DNA of 57,456 bases, taken from Hofstenia miamia. Taxonomy: Eukaryota; Xenacoelomorpha; Acoela. Location of the stretch: positions 1,794,359-1,851,814 of the forward strand of contig SCFE01000067.1 in the NCBI GenBank assembly GCA_004352715.1, read 5' to 3'. Shown here one piece after another: positions 13,014 to 25,500 of the stretch. Made by a program: the position numbers and the translations under genes. The notes beneath the pieces were generated by a model. It was not told the origin of the DNA, ran no database searches, and was given only the letters and a program-made list of their open reading frames with translations. Position 1 is the first letter of the stretch. Every line of letters begins with the position of its first letter.

Positions 13014-16000
13014 GATAGACAGGTTTCAGTCTTACTTTTACCTAACTCAGAATTAAAATAAACAGTTATTAATTTTTTATACAAAACTATCATGAGCCCT
13101 AAACGCTCCGTTTGATCTTCTTGTACAACGAACCCTACCTCGTATTTATATCTAGTTTTGCAGTGATAATTGCTGTTGCACTAGAGTATTAAGCAGCATT
13201 TAACATTTAGTATGGTACAAAGAGCTCTCTATATTTCTTAAATCTAACTCAATTTTTTTATGAAAACACACAGTAGATTTAGTATAATGTGTTGCAGGAT
13301 TTCTATAAAGTTTGGATAAAATGAATGATAGTTAGACAAGGATTCAACCGAATTTATTGATTTGATAGGGAAATGCTTCGATTATATTTGGTTTCAGTCT
13401 TAAATGCTTATTGGTAGTAATGAAACTTCTGTTAATTAAATAATAATCAAATTTGAAAACGGTTTTGAAAACGAAAATGGCTTACATAAGCAAAAGCGAT
13501 TTTCTATTGTTATATCCAACAAACTTGGTTTCGACCTACACCTCATTGATCATTCAGCAACTATTACGTCCTGTCCACGCGGGTTGCTAAGAAAAATAGG
13601 ATTGCGAAATTAAATATTATTCTTAACTGTAAACAATAATTCAATTATTTATTGCGCCAAAATCTGCTTTTATCACGAAGTCCTTGATTAAATTATGAAC
13701 TTCAGATACAATTTTTTTATTACTCAATAAGTTTACTGCGAAGTAAGCTATGATTTGAGAGAAAAATATCCCAAAACACGCATAGTCCCCTACAAAATGG
13801 TAAATAACTTTATTCAATAGGAAAATATTACCAAGCACGAGATATATGTAGTGGTTAAAACATTTCAAAAAATTGAATGAAGAATGAAAAAATTCTCCAT
13901 TCTAAACAAATCGCAAGAAGCCCATTTACAAACCATCTGAAAAAGATATTCTAGACGTTTGGAATCAAATGGCGATCACTGTTACATGGGAAAAAATACA
14001 GCGCAAAATTTAATCAAAAAGATCTGTTTAAATTATAGAATGCGAGCCAAGTCAAACTATTGAACATCTGTGATAACAAAATTTAAAATTTAATAACTAG
14101 CGTAATTAAATAGATGTAGTATGTAACCGTATTACAAGTTATAGCTGTGTAAATATAATATTTTCATCAGACCCATGTACCAATTTTGCCAATATATTTA
14201 ATTCACTCACTCAAGTATCTTTAGTTTCACCACTCTTTGAAAGAGGCATTTATTTTACAGGTACGCCCGTCATGTTTCATTTCCATATAGTTAGTAGAGG
14301 CTTGGTCTTCAGTTTGTTTCAACAAAGAAAACTTAAAATCTTTTAAATGTAAACTTTAGGATTCATTTTATACCTCTATCAAAATTCATGCTCAAGAAAA
14401 GCAATTAAAAAATATATCAAAATGAAAAAAATAGTAAGAATCTTTGGTTTATTAGACACTTCCATAAATCTAGAGGCTACAATTTTAATAAAAATAAATG
14501 TATAACATGATTAGGGAAACAGACTACTCCCAGGGAAGATAAAACGAAATTATGAATTTAGCAATTCGGCAATTAAATATTAAGTACAGGTTTAATAAAA
14601 GCGGTCTATCAAACACAATCCAAACAAATAATTGAAATTCCAAACGAACTTCCGTGATATCACACACGATGCATATAATGCCATAAAGATGTTGGAATTG
14701 TCAATAAGTTATGGGCATTAATAAAAAAATTGCAGCGGTTCAGCGATTTAGGGGTATTTTGTTTAAAAGTTATTTCTAATTTGTAAATAGGCAAAAAACA
14801 ATTAAACAGAATTTCAAAGTTGAAACCTCGAATTAAATTAAATTAATTTAAGCTGCAATGTATCAAGACAGTTTTTCGTCTTCAAACTATACAGGTTTTG
14901 TAATTGTGCTATTTTTAAATTTTGACATTAAATAAAAATTATTGAATCCACCAAAACAATTTTTCGTTGTACAAACATTTGTACACATATTCAAATTACA
15001 CCAAAGTTCAATTTTTAAACAAAAAACATTTTCCAAATTACCAAGATTACGCTAAGTAAAAAAAACTTTCCAATGACCACGTTTGAAGGAAATATATAGT
15101 TTTGTTCAAATGTGTTACTAAGTAATGATGTTCACAATAATTATATAATGCCGGCAATACCTATCGGAAAAATAGATATTACTATCACCTATCAAACCTA
15201 CTTTTTTAAACAGAAAATTATTTTATATTACTTTACATTTAAATATGCCAAGCAGGAATAATTTCAAAATTTTTCAGCAAAGATATAAACGACAAACACA
15301 TGATAATAGTAAATTATTTTTCTGACAGATTTGTACTAAATGAAAAAAAACGGGAAACGACCAATTTATAGTCCCTTAAGGATAAAACGAAATTAATTTC
15401 ATAATTCAAGGTTCTATTCCTAAGTACCTGTCACTTTTCACATAATTAAAAATGGTATACAAATTCTTATAACTTTGATAATAGTGGCATGCTTTCGCAT
15501 ATAGTCGAAACACAAAATGCACAAATTCGTTAACTCGAACTGGAAGTAGGTCGATTAAATCTGCAGGTTGAGTTGGGTCAAGAGTCTTAATTTACAAGTG
15601 ACCCATTTGAATACATTTTCTGAAATTACCGGAATTAAAACACCGTTCTTATGTGTTATTTAGAATTTTGTTATTTAGAATTTATGTGATTAATTGTAAT
15701 GCATCATAGTCAACGCTCGATTGTAAACCGCCAAATTTTACAACGTATTTTTGGCGGAAGGCAAGGTCAGCGGATAAGCAAAGTCAAACATTTATGAAAT
15801 CTTGTCCGCTTGAAATCGCAAAAAAATCCACCTAACCAAAGGGTTGAGTGAATTTTTTATTGAAAATTTATATTTGGATTACTTATAACTATCAGCTTCC
15901 TTTTGATTTTTGGAATATGAATTTAAATAATCACATCCTGCCGTCAGGAAACGCGGTGGACCGCAAATAGGATTGCGAGGAAAAATCATTGAACTTAATT

Positions 16001-18488
16001 CCATTCATAGTTGAAACCTTATAAAGTATAACATAGCATGACCAATTTACTTGTGCAGTCTCCCATTGTGATTTGAATTGGATTTTGAAACAGCAATTGC
16101 TAACTATCAATAGTGAATTCCATTCCCACTATGCGGTTCTCTATACATTGAATCATACGAGCATAATCAAACAAATACTGTGCACAAATCGTGGGCAAAA
16201 TCATGCAATCTTAAAGTGCTGCTAGAGAGCCTTTGTTAGCTTAAAGTTGCATTCTATGATAACTACACGTGACATTAGGATTCGAATAACTACTTAGCAT
16301 GGTAAAAAATAATTGTTAATTCTAATGCAAACATATAATATAATGCTACACAATTTTTCTTGTTAGAGTTCGACATATTGCTTGTTGTCAATTAATAAAC
16401 GCCAGCAATTACACATCATGTTTAAGTTTTGTTCAAGGGTTCACATTTTAATAAATTACCGGAAGTGCGTTTAAACGTTATAGTAAAGTCACTGGGTGTT
16501 ACAAGCGTGGACGCAAAATGTCATTAACATTTAAAATCATAGGAAATTTTCTTTAAAAAATGATTTATTGATGCCATACCGAAATTTATTAAGTAAAATA
16601 TTGCTAAAACTTTTAAATCATTCTTGCAAAACTGTAGTATTGCGCTATTTTATTAAACGATCACATACTGCGTGCGAACTCACATAGATTTACAAAAAAG
16701 GAAATTTCAAAGGTTGGATCGAAGACCTATGCATACAAAATAGCTTCATTCTATTGATCCGATTAAGGGTAGGTTTCAGGTGAGAGTTGTTTGGTTCATA
16801 ATCGAAAAAGATTCGGCTGAAGTTGCATCTAGACATAGATTTGTTGTTGAAATCATATATCAATATTTTAATAGAACTTATTAATGGAAAAGAATGCCTA
16901 CTTGCGATTTAAATTCAAAAAATGCATGTAACATCAAGAATATAAGCATTTCATTTTATGGAAAGATTTTCTTATGTTTTTATCAACATTTACAATCCAA
17001 TATGAACTGCATGCAACACAAATATACACAAACATTAAAAAAGCTCGATTCTTAAAAGTCAACATTTCTAGTTGAAACAAATTCAAAATAATGGGGTGCT
17101 AAACCTAACCTTTAATAGTTCGTTTTAACATTGAGGGTGTTTTCCTAGAAAAAGTTAGTGCATTTTCTAGCAGATTATTACAGCAAATGCACGAGTGGAA
17201 TTGAAGAATCAAAAGGCCTACATTTCGAGTAAAGATAATCTAACTATCGCATTCTTTAGAGCAACGTGACTATATGTAAGGTGTTTGAAAAAAGACTCCT
17301 TTTCTACAAAATAAAATATATAAAAATCACATTAATTAACTGAAGTCAGTCGCCATTTTGAATCAATAAATGCACCAAATACATAGTCGTCGACGATACG
17401 CTGATACACCACGTGACATGATCGACAAACAAGATTTCAGTTTTATATTACAATTTTTATTTTGCAATTCAAATAAATAACCTACTTGCAACTGTAATAT
17501 GGTAGACGTACAGAAGGCTAAGACTATGCTTCAACATCATTGTTACCCGGCCTATTTCTATAGATTTGTGTGACAGGTAAAAAACAATTTTATTACTATT
17601 CTTTTTCAAGTCGTTTGCATGGTTTTACTAACGGATTCTTTGCATTCACATCAAAGTATGAAACAGTGCATGTACATATATATAAATATTCATAGTGAAC
17701 TTCTCAAAAATAAATTTGCTCATTTAGAGCTCGCCAAATGATGAAAACCACGTTTTAGCATTCAAAATTTAGCACCATATATTGTGCATCAACATGACAA
17801 AGTCCCACAAAATTCTATTTTAACGAGTTTGTGCAAATAGTAAAATGGTGCAAACAGTTAGTCAAAGTGCGAATTTACAATATTAGGTTGAAACACAGGA
17901 AATTTAAATACAGACAAAATGGCAAAAATCCATCAGGTGTTTTAAGTAAAATACATCAAAACATTTTTCAGTGGAAATTTTCATCTCAACATAGAATGTG
18001 CATGCTCCATTTGAGAGAAATGTTTAAAACAGCCCACACACCAGCACAAAATATTAAATGTGGGTGAGGCATAACTACCTTGATCGGCGCCAATTGAAGA
18101 GAAGTTGAGCGTATGAGGCGTTGCTTAAATTTACAAAATCAGAAATGAAATTAATATATGAATGAAGAAAAGACTTCAAAAAATTAAGCCCTCCATACTG
18201 ATATGAACTTCCACTACAACACGTGAAGATTAACACCTCAAAAGTCAAACTATCCCAATCCCGATTGTCACTTTGGCATAAATTCCGAGTTAGATGAAAG
18301 TCTAATTTAGTGAAAGACGTTTATTCATTAGCAAATGTATATACAAAAATTGTTAATAATTCACATCATGTATAGATATTAGTAGACTGCGGAACATTAG
18401 GTTGAGCGCTTTCAAAATGCATTTCTGATCATGAAACTGAAAATAACAAATTCAAATTACGCGTGATTCATATATCTACTAGCGTTAC

Positions 18489-18621
18489 CTCTATGTAACA
18501 AATCGATTACTTTCCCGCATTTTTGAACAATTTTCTCCAATCCTATTAAGAAATAATGGAAGCCTTTTACATAGACAGATCTATTGGGCTGGGCAAGCTC
18601 ATGCAATGATGAAGATTTGTG
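18489..18621 (-). CDS. Possible next exon of the TBC1D16-like gene
   Basis: After a GGTCTTAG acceptor an open stretch of 44 codons starts in phase 0, as needed after the 19122 donor, and ends at AGAG then GTAACG, the same donor type. It includes LHELAQPNRSVYVKGFHYFL and KIVQKCGKVIDLLH. There is only a faint resemblance to the segment between the PH-like part and the TBC domain of TBC1D16. It may be a chance open frame. Confidence 0.3.
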
Positions 18622-19121
18622 CTAAGACCTATTCTTGTGCCTGAAGTACATGCAAATAAGAATTTTTTTAAATGAGAAATCCGATTTTTGCAAATAATAT
18701 TCCAATTGTCTCTATACCTAGTGTTTAGATAATTAAGCTGTCTAATGCCCATGTGGACAACAACTGCCCTGAAATATTTTGTTTCTGAAGAAAAACTGTA
18801 TGCGCGCCATACGCAAAGTCAGAATTCAGCACAGCTGCCTAATGAAAAGATTAAGAATACCATTGTACATAACATAAAAGATTTCGCCGAAAAGAATTTT
18901 TGCAAGTTATAGTTTGTAAGTTTTAATGTAAAAAGTATTGAGAGAGGTAGGATCCCCATGTGCCATAGTAGAATTCTATATCAATGATGAAGCAATATAA
19001 ATTTAGAGATAAACTTCTAAGCAAGTGCAATAAAAATATTACTAAAAATAATCAAAGGGAAAGCACACTGCATGCGCTATTTGCAAAAGTCAGGAAATCT
19101 AAAACAATGAATGTTCGTTAC

Positions 19122-19303
19122 CTTCTGAGGAACGACGTTTCGCTCAGTACAACCACGCCACTCCTTAAGAACATTCGCCAGCTTATCCAACCCTCCGGAA
19201 TGAAAATGGAGAATTTTGTAGTGGCTTTCAAGACTGGCAATCACAAGTTGGCCACAAGTATTGTTTGAATCAACGAAGAACATCCGCACCGAACGCATTT
19301 GAC
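19122..19303 (-). CDS. TBC1D16-like gene, conserved pre-TBC exon
   Basis: This is the exon that identifies the gene. After an acceptor TTCATTTAG it encodes SQMRSVRMFF, then CGQLVIASLESHYKILHF, SGGLDKLANVL and EWRGCTE, ending NVVPQK at a GTAACG donor in phase 0. In vertebrate TBC1D16 the same order is seen (HMRSLRLFF, SGQLVVAS, YKVFHFHHGGLDKL, QWKYC). This part forms a PH-like region ahead of the Rab-GAP domain (family knowledge, fold assignment inferred). No stop or frameshift is present, so the exon looks under selection. Confidence 0.85.
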
Positions 19304-22300
19304 CTAAATGAATGAACAAGATAAAGATTTCACAATAAATATGCCAGTAGAATGGAAAAATATAAATATGTACATATTGTCAATTGCATTTCAACTAGAA
19401 TCACATCACCAAGCAAAAAATTTCTAATATATAGCTCAAGTAAAAAAGTGGCCATTTTTCAAAATTTCATTATTTTTCACACTGGTACAAATCATAGTTC
19501 AAAATATTGCCAAATACTCGAGGAATTTGCTTATATCCCGATTCATGGATCTTAGAAGATGGAGCAACCCCTCATACCTCAAATCGACAAAATAATTTTT
19601 TACCAATTGTAACATTCAAGTTATGAAATGGCAACCGAATTCGCCAGATCTAGTACCCATAGAGAACGTGTGGCAGATTATGAAGGATTTTGTCGAGAAA
19701 AAAATGCCACAAATCTGAAAGAATTAAAGAATTACATCGTTGAATCGCAACACCAAATAACTCAAGAAGTTAGAGTCCGTTTAATGGATTCAGTTTCAAG
19801 ACGTTTATCTGTGTGTCAAGCTTTGCATGGCAAACTTGTCAAATAACTTTGACACCAGGTTACAAGCTGAGACAATTATATTTTATAAGCTTCCTTTCAT
19901 TTTTCGTTTGTTATCAAAAATGCGTTTATAATGTGGCCACTTTTTTTTACTTGAGGTATATTTTTACAGGTGACATCTACCCCACGAACAGCATTGTTGA
20001 GAGACTAAAGTTTTAAGTAAAGCAACGGCTTGGGAAAATGAAAATGTTTGTGAAAAATACCCGAGGAGAAATGAGTCGAAATAATCTATATACGCATACA
20101 TTGACTTCGTCAATGAAGATTGACAACCAAAGAAATCGATATTGTGCAATTCTGCTCATTTGATTAATGTCATTGGAGTCAATTAATTTTTTGGTCAATT
20201 TTATAATGCTTTTATAGGAAACGTTCACTATTATTCGCAAATAGATATCATTAATGCTTTTTCAAATATAAATAAATTAGTCGAAAACGCTTAACTACAT
20301 GTATTAACAAATTGGAATAAATTGCATTATAAAATGATATATTTCAAAATTTCATAATAGGTTTATATAACATTGCTTGAAAATTTGATAAAAACATCTT
20401 GTCCTTTATAAAGGACATAGGCAGTTTAAGGTTAAAACCAAAACAAGGCATGCTAGAAATATATTAAGATCTTCTTAAAAAATGCAAAAAATATTAAGCA
20501 AGTAAAATTTAATGATAACCCTACATGCAAATGAATGTCTTGCAATCAAATAGGTTTTATATTGTTAATATCAATGAAAAATGTGGAAGGGCATTAATTA
20601 AAATTTATTGAATAGCGCAAACATACGAAGTACATAAAAGATATTCATTGCACAACCTCACTTTTTGCTAAAATTCTATTGAAAAAAATTATGATTTTGA
20701 AGCTAAATTCTTCATTATTTATTAGATTTCCTAAAAGATAAATAATTCAAATGAATGTGGCGATTAAGAAATTCTTCTCTCAATATGGTTGAACTGTAGA
20801 ATATGGATGATTTTCAAACTTTACGGCTATATGCAGTATTAAAATGGTAAATTCTATGTTCACTTATAAAAAATAAACACTAACCATATGTATTAGAACT
20901 AAAATTACACAATACACAAAAGTTGAATATTAATTAGCATAACATCACCTATTTGAAATTCTTAAGAAAGTTTAGGAAACTTTCCACATACAACATGCAA
21001 ATCAATATAACAATGTGCTCAAATTCTAGCTTTGTGTGGCTTAAAGTAGATTACTAAATTACTACTTTGGGTATACAAATTCGAGAAATTTGTTGATAGT
21101 AGGGGTGTTTTATTCTATAAAAGCTTACAAAAGAAGACGAGATTAATTCGCACACGAGTACTTAAGCTTTAAGCTTAGAGTGAATTATATATTCCGCAGG
21201 GAACATGGACGTGAAAGATGCTGCTTTAAGTATATTTCGCGCATTTTACTATTATACAAGTGTTATGGAAACTTAAGATGATTTTCAATCAAAACATCAA
21301 ATAGTGTACAATTAAAATTATAATACGTATTTTCGCTTTATTATAGATTTTTGAAAATTCAATTTTTGTATATACCAATTGATTGATTTAAAATATGGCA
21401 AGGTTAGTGAAGTTAAATGAGCTCTTGAGTGGCTATTTTTAATCTACGAAAAAATATATGACAAAACTGCCATTGCACTGTTGAATGATAAGAAAAAGGT
21501 ATAAGAAGCGAAAAGTGGGGAATCTTACTTAAATCTGCACTGAATGAACATGAGAGAATATCACGATTGGATTTTCCTTCAGCCAAACCGGTTGAGTAGC
21601 GGACTTGGGTCCAGGGATATGATTGGTTGAACTCTGATGACAAAGAATTGACTTTGTTGTTGGATCGTTGATGATTTCCATCTCCAATACCTATAAATAA
21701 ATAACAATTTCTCACATAAAAGTTTACCATTTTGATGAGGTTCTTGTGCTGAAGGTGTTTGTGTGAGACAAAACGCGTTGATATCTTTCAACAATGCCTA
21801 AATCAACCAATTTTGATTAAAAAATTCCGAAAACCATAGCATAAATAATTTTAAAAAACTGAATCGTAGTCTATGTTTTAGAATAAAGTCCACATCATTA
21901 AATTTACAAAATATTTCTTACCAATGCACAGATATAAGTAAATTAAGAACCTGAAGATCCTCTTTCGCATTTTTCTTCTCTTCCCGCTGAATACGAATTT
22001 CTTCATTATCGCTGGAGCTCGACGAGTCTAAAGTTTCAATAATAAATATAGAGTGGAAAAGATATTGGAAATATACCTGCACGACTGATCCGCCGGACAG
22101 TGCGAATTTGGTCTGGAAAAGCATTGGCAATGTTTTCAACGGGGCTTTCGGGTCGACTATTTGCACGCGATCCAGGATTGCTAAAAACTCCTTTGATCGA
22201 TTCAAACATTCCATCCGACGCCACTCGCTGAAGAAAAGAATTTGGACTGCTTGGCTGTGTGTTGGTAAAGGGTTTAGGTGATCCAACGGAATCTTAAAAA

Positions 22301-22482
22301 TGAAACATAATATACGCTTTAGTTACATTTCGTTAACATGCTGCACACATTCTTAAGTTAATGAATTTCTTAAAGAATACATTCATTTCCTATTTAATTT
22401 TTTATAAAATGATTGAAAACAAACATAGTACATCATTATAATTATCATTATCATCATCATCATCATCATCATCAACAACAAT

Positions 22483-22525
<43 letters not shown>

Positions 22526-25500
22526 TCACTATAGAGGTGTTATTTAGAAGTAATTCAAAAAATCTTAGATTTTTCAGATAAAATCATTTTTGACACTTGC
22601 ACCAATCTACTATGAAAAAACAAATAAATATATTCTAAATAGATTAGAAAAATACATATGGATAAAATTGCCATTTGCCTCACAAATTGATGCCGTTTCT
22701 AACTTCAGAATATGAAAGTTATTAATCCTTTATTACATGGATCGAAGCATACCAAAGATTCTGTTGAAGATTGCTTCTAGTACAAATATTTATTGTAAAA
22801 AATTAAAAAATAGGAATATTACAGATTATTTGGTGTTGTAGTGACGGAGCGTTGTGTTAAATATTTCACTAAGAACGTCAAAAGTGATTATTTCGTAGGC
22901 TTTGAATATATTAAAGTGCAGTGTGCGTGCTTTCATTAAATGTCTCTTGCTAATAAATATTGATTGTCCAATGAGATTAAAGCTTTATGAACAATAATCG
23001 TCAATTTTTTATTTTAATATGCAACTGAAATGAACCATACAAATTATAGAATGAGCTTTAGCAGCCAATTTCATGACTATAGGCGCAAGCCTTTAGTTAG
23101 AAAGCATATTTCTATTTGCTTAGAGCCATTACATCGCTTAAACATCCATAATCATTTCAATTGTGTAATCATACACCAAGGAAAAACTGCCTTTAATTGG
23201 CTATTGAAGAAAATAAAAAATGCACTTTGAGAGTCAAAAATATTTTGGAACCTAAAAAAACGTCTGATTATTTTGGAACTTTGCATAAGATTTGAACTCT
23301 AATTTTTCAGTACAAGTTATGAAGATTGAAATATGTTAAATTTACCGAAAAATAACAAATAAATGTTTATTTGGCACATCGAAAAAAACTGGAATTACCG
23401 AATTCAATATTCAAAAAATCCAGTTAACATTTTTTTACAAATCTTCAAAATATTTAAAAAACTGCAAAACGGTCAATAATTTCCTTCGTTTCTTCTTAGT
23501 AAAATTAATTTCATGAAGCACCAAAAATTTTGAAATCTAATGGAACAACTTAACCTAATGTAAAAAATCCCAATGGATAAATTTAATGCACACTAAATGA
23601 AATGAGAGGCTTTAGACTACATAAGTAGTCATTGTTAAATTAAAAAATTTACAATAAAATTAAGCAAGTCGTTGAAATCTTCGTTGGTATTAGTCTAAAT
23701 TTTAAACATGGAAGCTGAAAGTATACTGTGCGACAAAAAAAACTACACAAAATTTCAATTTTGTAGTACACAATTTAACCAAAAATGAATCATACGAAAA
23801 AGAAAGCTTATGATATATTGTAGTGCTTGCTGTTTTTCAATTTTCAATTGCTTTTGATTAATTTCCTGGGGGGGGGGTCAAATCTAGCTAACGTAAAATA
23901 ACTTTCAGCTTCAAAAAACTATCTTAGTGTGATGCGTTGTTCCGCCCTGCTAGAGCACCCATCCATTAGGAAAAAGAGCATTTGGCTATGGAAAGAAGTC
24001 ACAAAGGATTTTGTAATACGTTACCGGAAATTATCGTCAAATAAAATCTTAAGGAACTCAATGCACTCCAGACCATAACTGAGGCAGAACATTTGTGGTT
24101 CTCACTACAGGTCTTCTTCGGCAACATCAGTGCAACAGGGTATTACGATGAATGTTACATTCTTGTGCAGAAATTATGCCATGTCTTTTTGGCTTTCTTT
24201 TTTGTACCCAGATTTCTTGAGGGGTTTTTGGATAGACCTTAGGAAGACCTTGTCGCTTCGATATTGGAGCAAGATATTTTGCGGAACTGATTTGAATATT
24301 CAGGTAGTTTGCATAAACATTTAAGGCTGCATTTTGTCTTCGCAATGAGTTGAATTTCTAATATTGCTGTATGTGGTTGATCTGCAAAATTGAGGAAACA
24401 TTGATAAGAGTGCTGAAGCAGAAATGAGCCCGTTGTTATAAAAGCTTCAATTTTAGAATCAACGTCTGCTTGCAATACGTACAGCAGTGAATAACAAACT
24501 GAAATTTGGCAATTATTATTTGGTTGCTGAAAACAGTGCGTATACATAATAGTTATTAGTAACTCATATTATAAATTTCATAGAATTTCCATAAGTTCGT
24601 AAAGAGCTATGGTAGCCTTAACCCATTAAAGCCCAGCGTATGAAATTTCATACGTTTTACTCACTTCAGTAAAATAATCACTTAAAATCAACCTTAGCCT
24701 ATATTCGTTTGTTCTAGCAACANTAGCAACATTAGGCAACCTTTTGAAAATCCTGTGAATGAAAATTTATATTTTGCCGCCATAATTAGTGTGTTTTTTA
24801 TTGTGTTAGTGAAGCTTCACTTGCGGTAAGTAATTCAAGTTAGTTTTTGTCTTTCCTTTTATCAGTAATATAAATGCAAATGTCCAGCGTATGAATTTTT
24901 ATACGCTCCTAAAAATACATTGAATTCAATTATTTTTGCAAAATTTAGCTTTTAGGAGTCAATTTATAATATTTTTAACTTTAATTATAAAGTTTCATCA
25001 AAATACACAACTTTTTTAAATTCTGGCTTTAATGGGTTAAAATACCTGCCAAATTTATTTTCGCGCGCAATATGTAATAGGCTTAAGAGAATTAATTGGT
25101 ATCTACAAACGAAATACTTTGGCATATATATTTAAGAAACACTTTTAAAATTACAAACAATGAAATAATATTAAATATACATTCATGAAAAGATTAAATT
25201 TCACATTAACACAAATGACAATTTTTTACAGAGTTCTATACCACTGATAATAAGGCATATTTGAAATCAAAAAATACGTAGTTTATCAAATGGTTTGCTT
25301 GCTAGATTCAATTTAAAAATTCATTTGATTGTGTTTTAAAGAAATAATCATATAACATGGAAATAATTTATTAATAGGTCAGCACTTGTTAACATTTAAT
25401 TAGTGTAATAAGTTTCAATAGCCCAGTGAAAGTCAGTTTTTTAATTATCTAAATTGTTTGTCAATAAATGAATATTTGTCAAATGTAGTTCACAGATTTT

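Larger units (their letters stand above)
9773..18480. other. AT-rich DNA, no gene recognised
   Basis: Several short open frames exist but none has recognisable protein character; they look like chance in about 70% AT DNA. TA repeats stand at about 12698-12731 (with an N at 12729) and 12977-13013. An inverted pair with the core TTAGCGCCA lies at about 9855-9868 and 9984-9994. Because the TBC1D16-like gene to the right is read leftward, its missing catalytic exons would be expected here, but I could not find them. Confidence 0.5.

Noticed and set aside
13641-13868. Minus-strand 75-codon frame as a membrane protein or exon
   Set aside because: AT-driven Phe/Ile/Tyr/Asn composition with no splice sites or similarity.
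18984-19268. Plus-strand 94-codon open frame
   Set aside because: It overlaps the conserved TBC1D16-like exon on the other strand and is its shadow.
21413-21528. Minus-strand tail QWQFCHIFFRRL to a stop as last exon after a 50-base intron
   Set aside because: The phase fits, but the distant exon at 19122-19303 also fits and continues the TBC1D16 similarity, so I prefer that.
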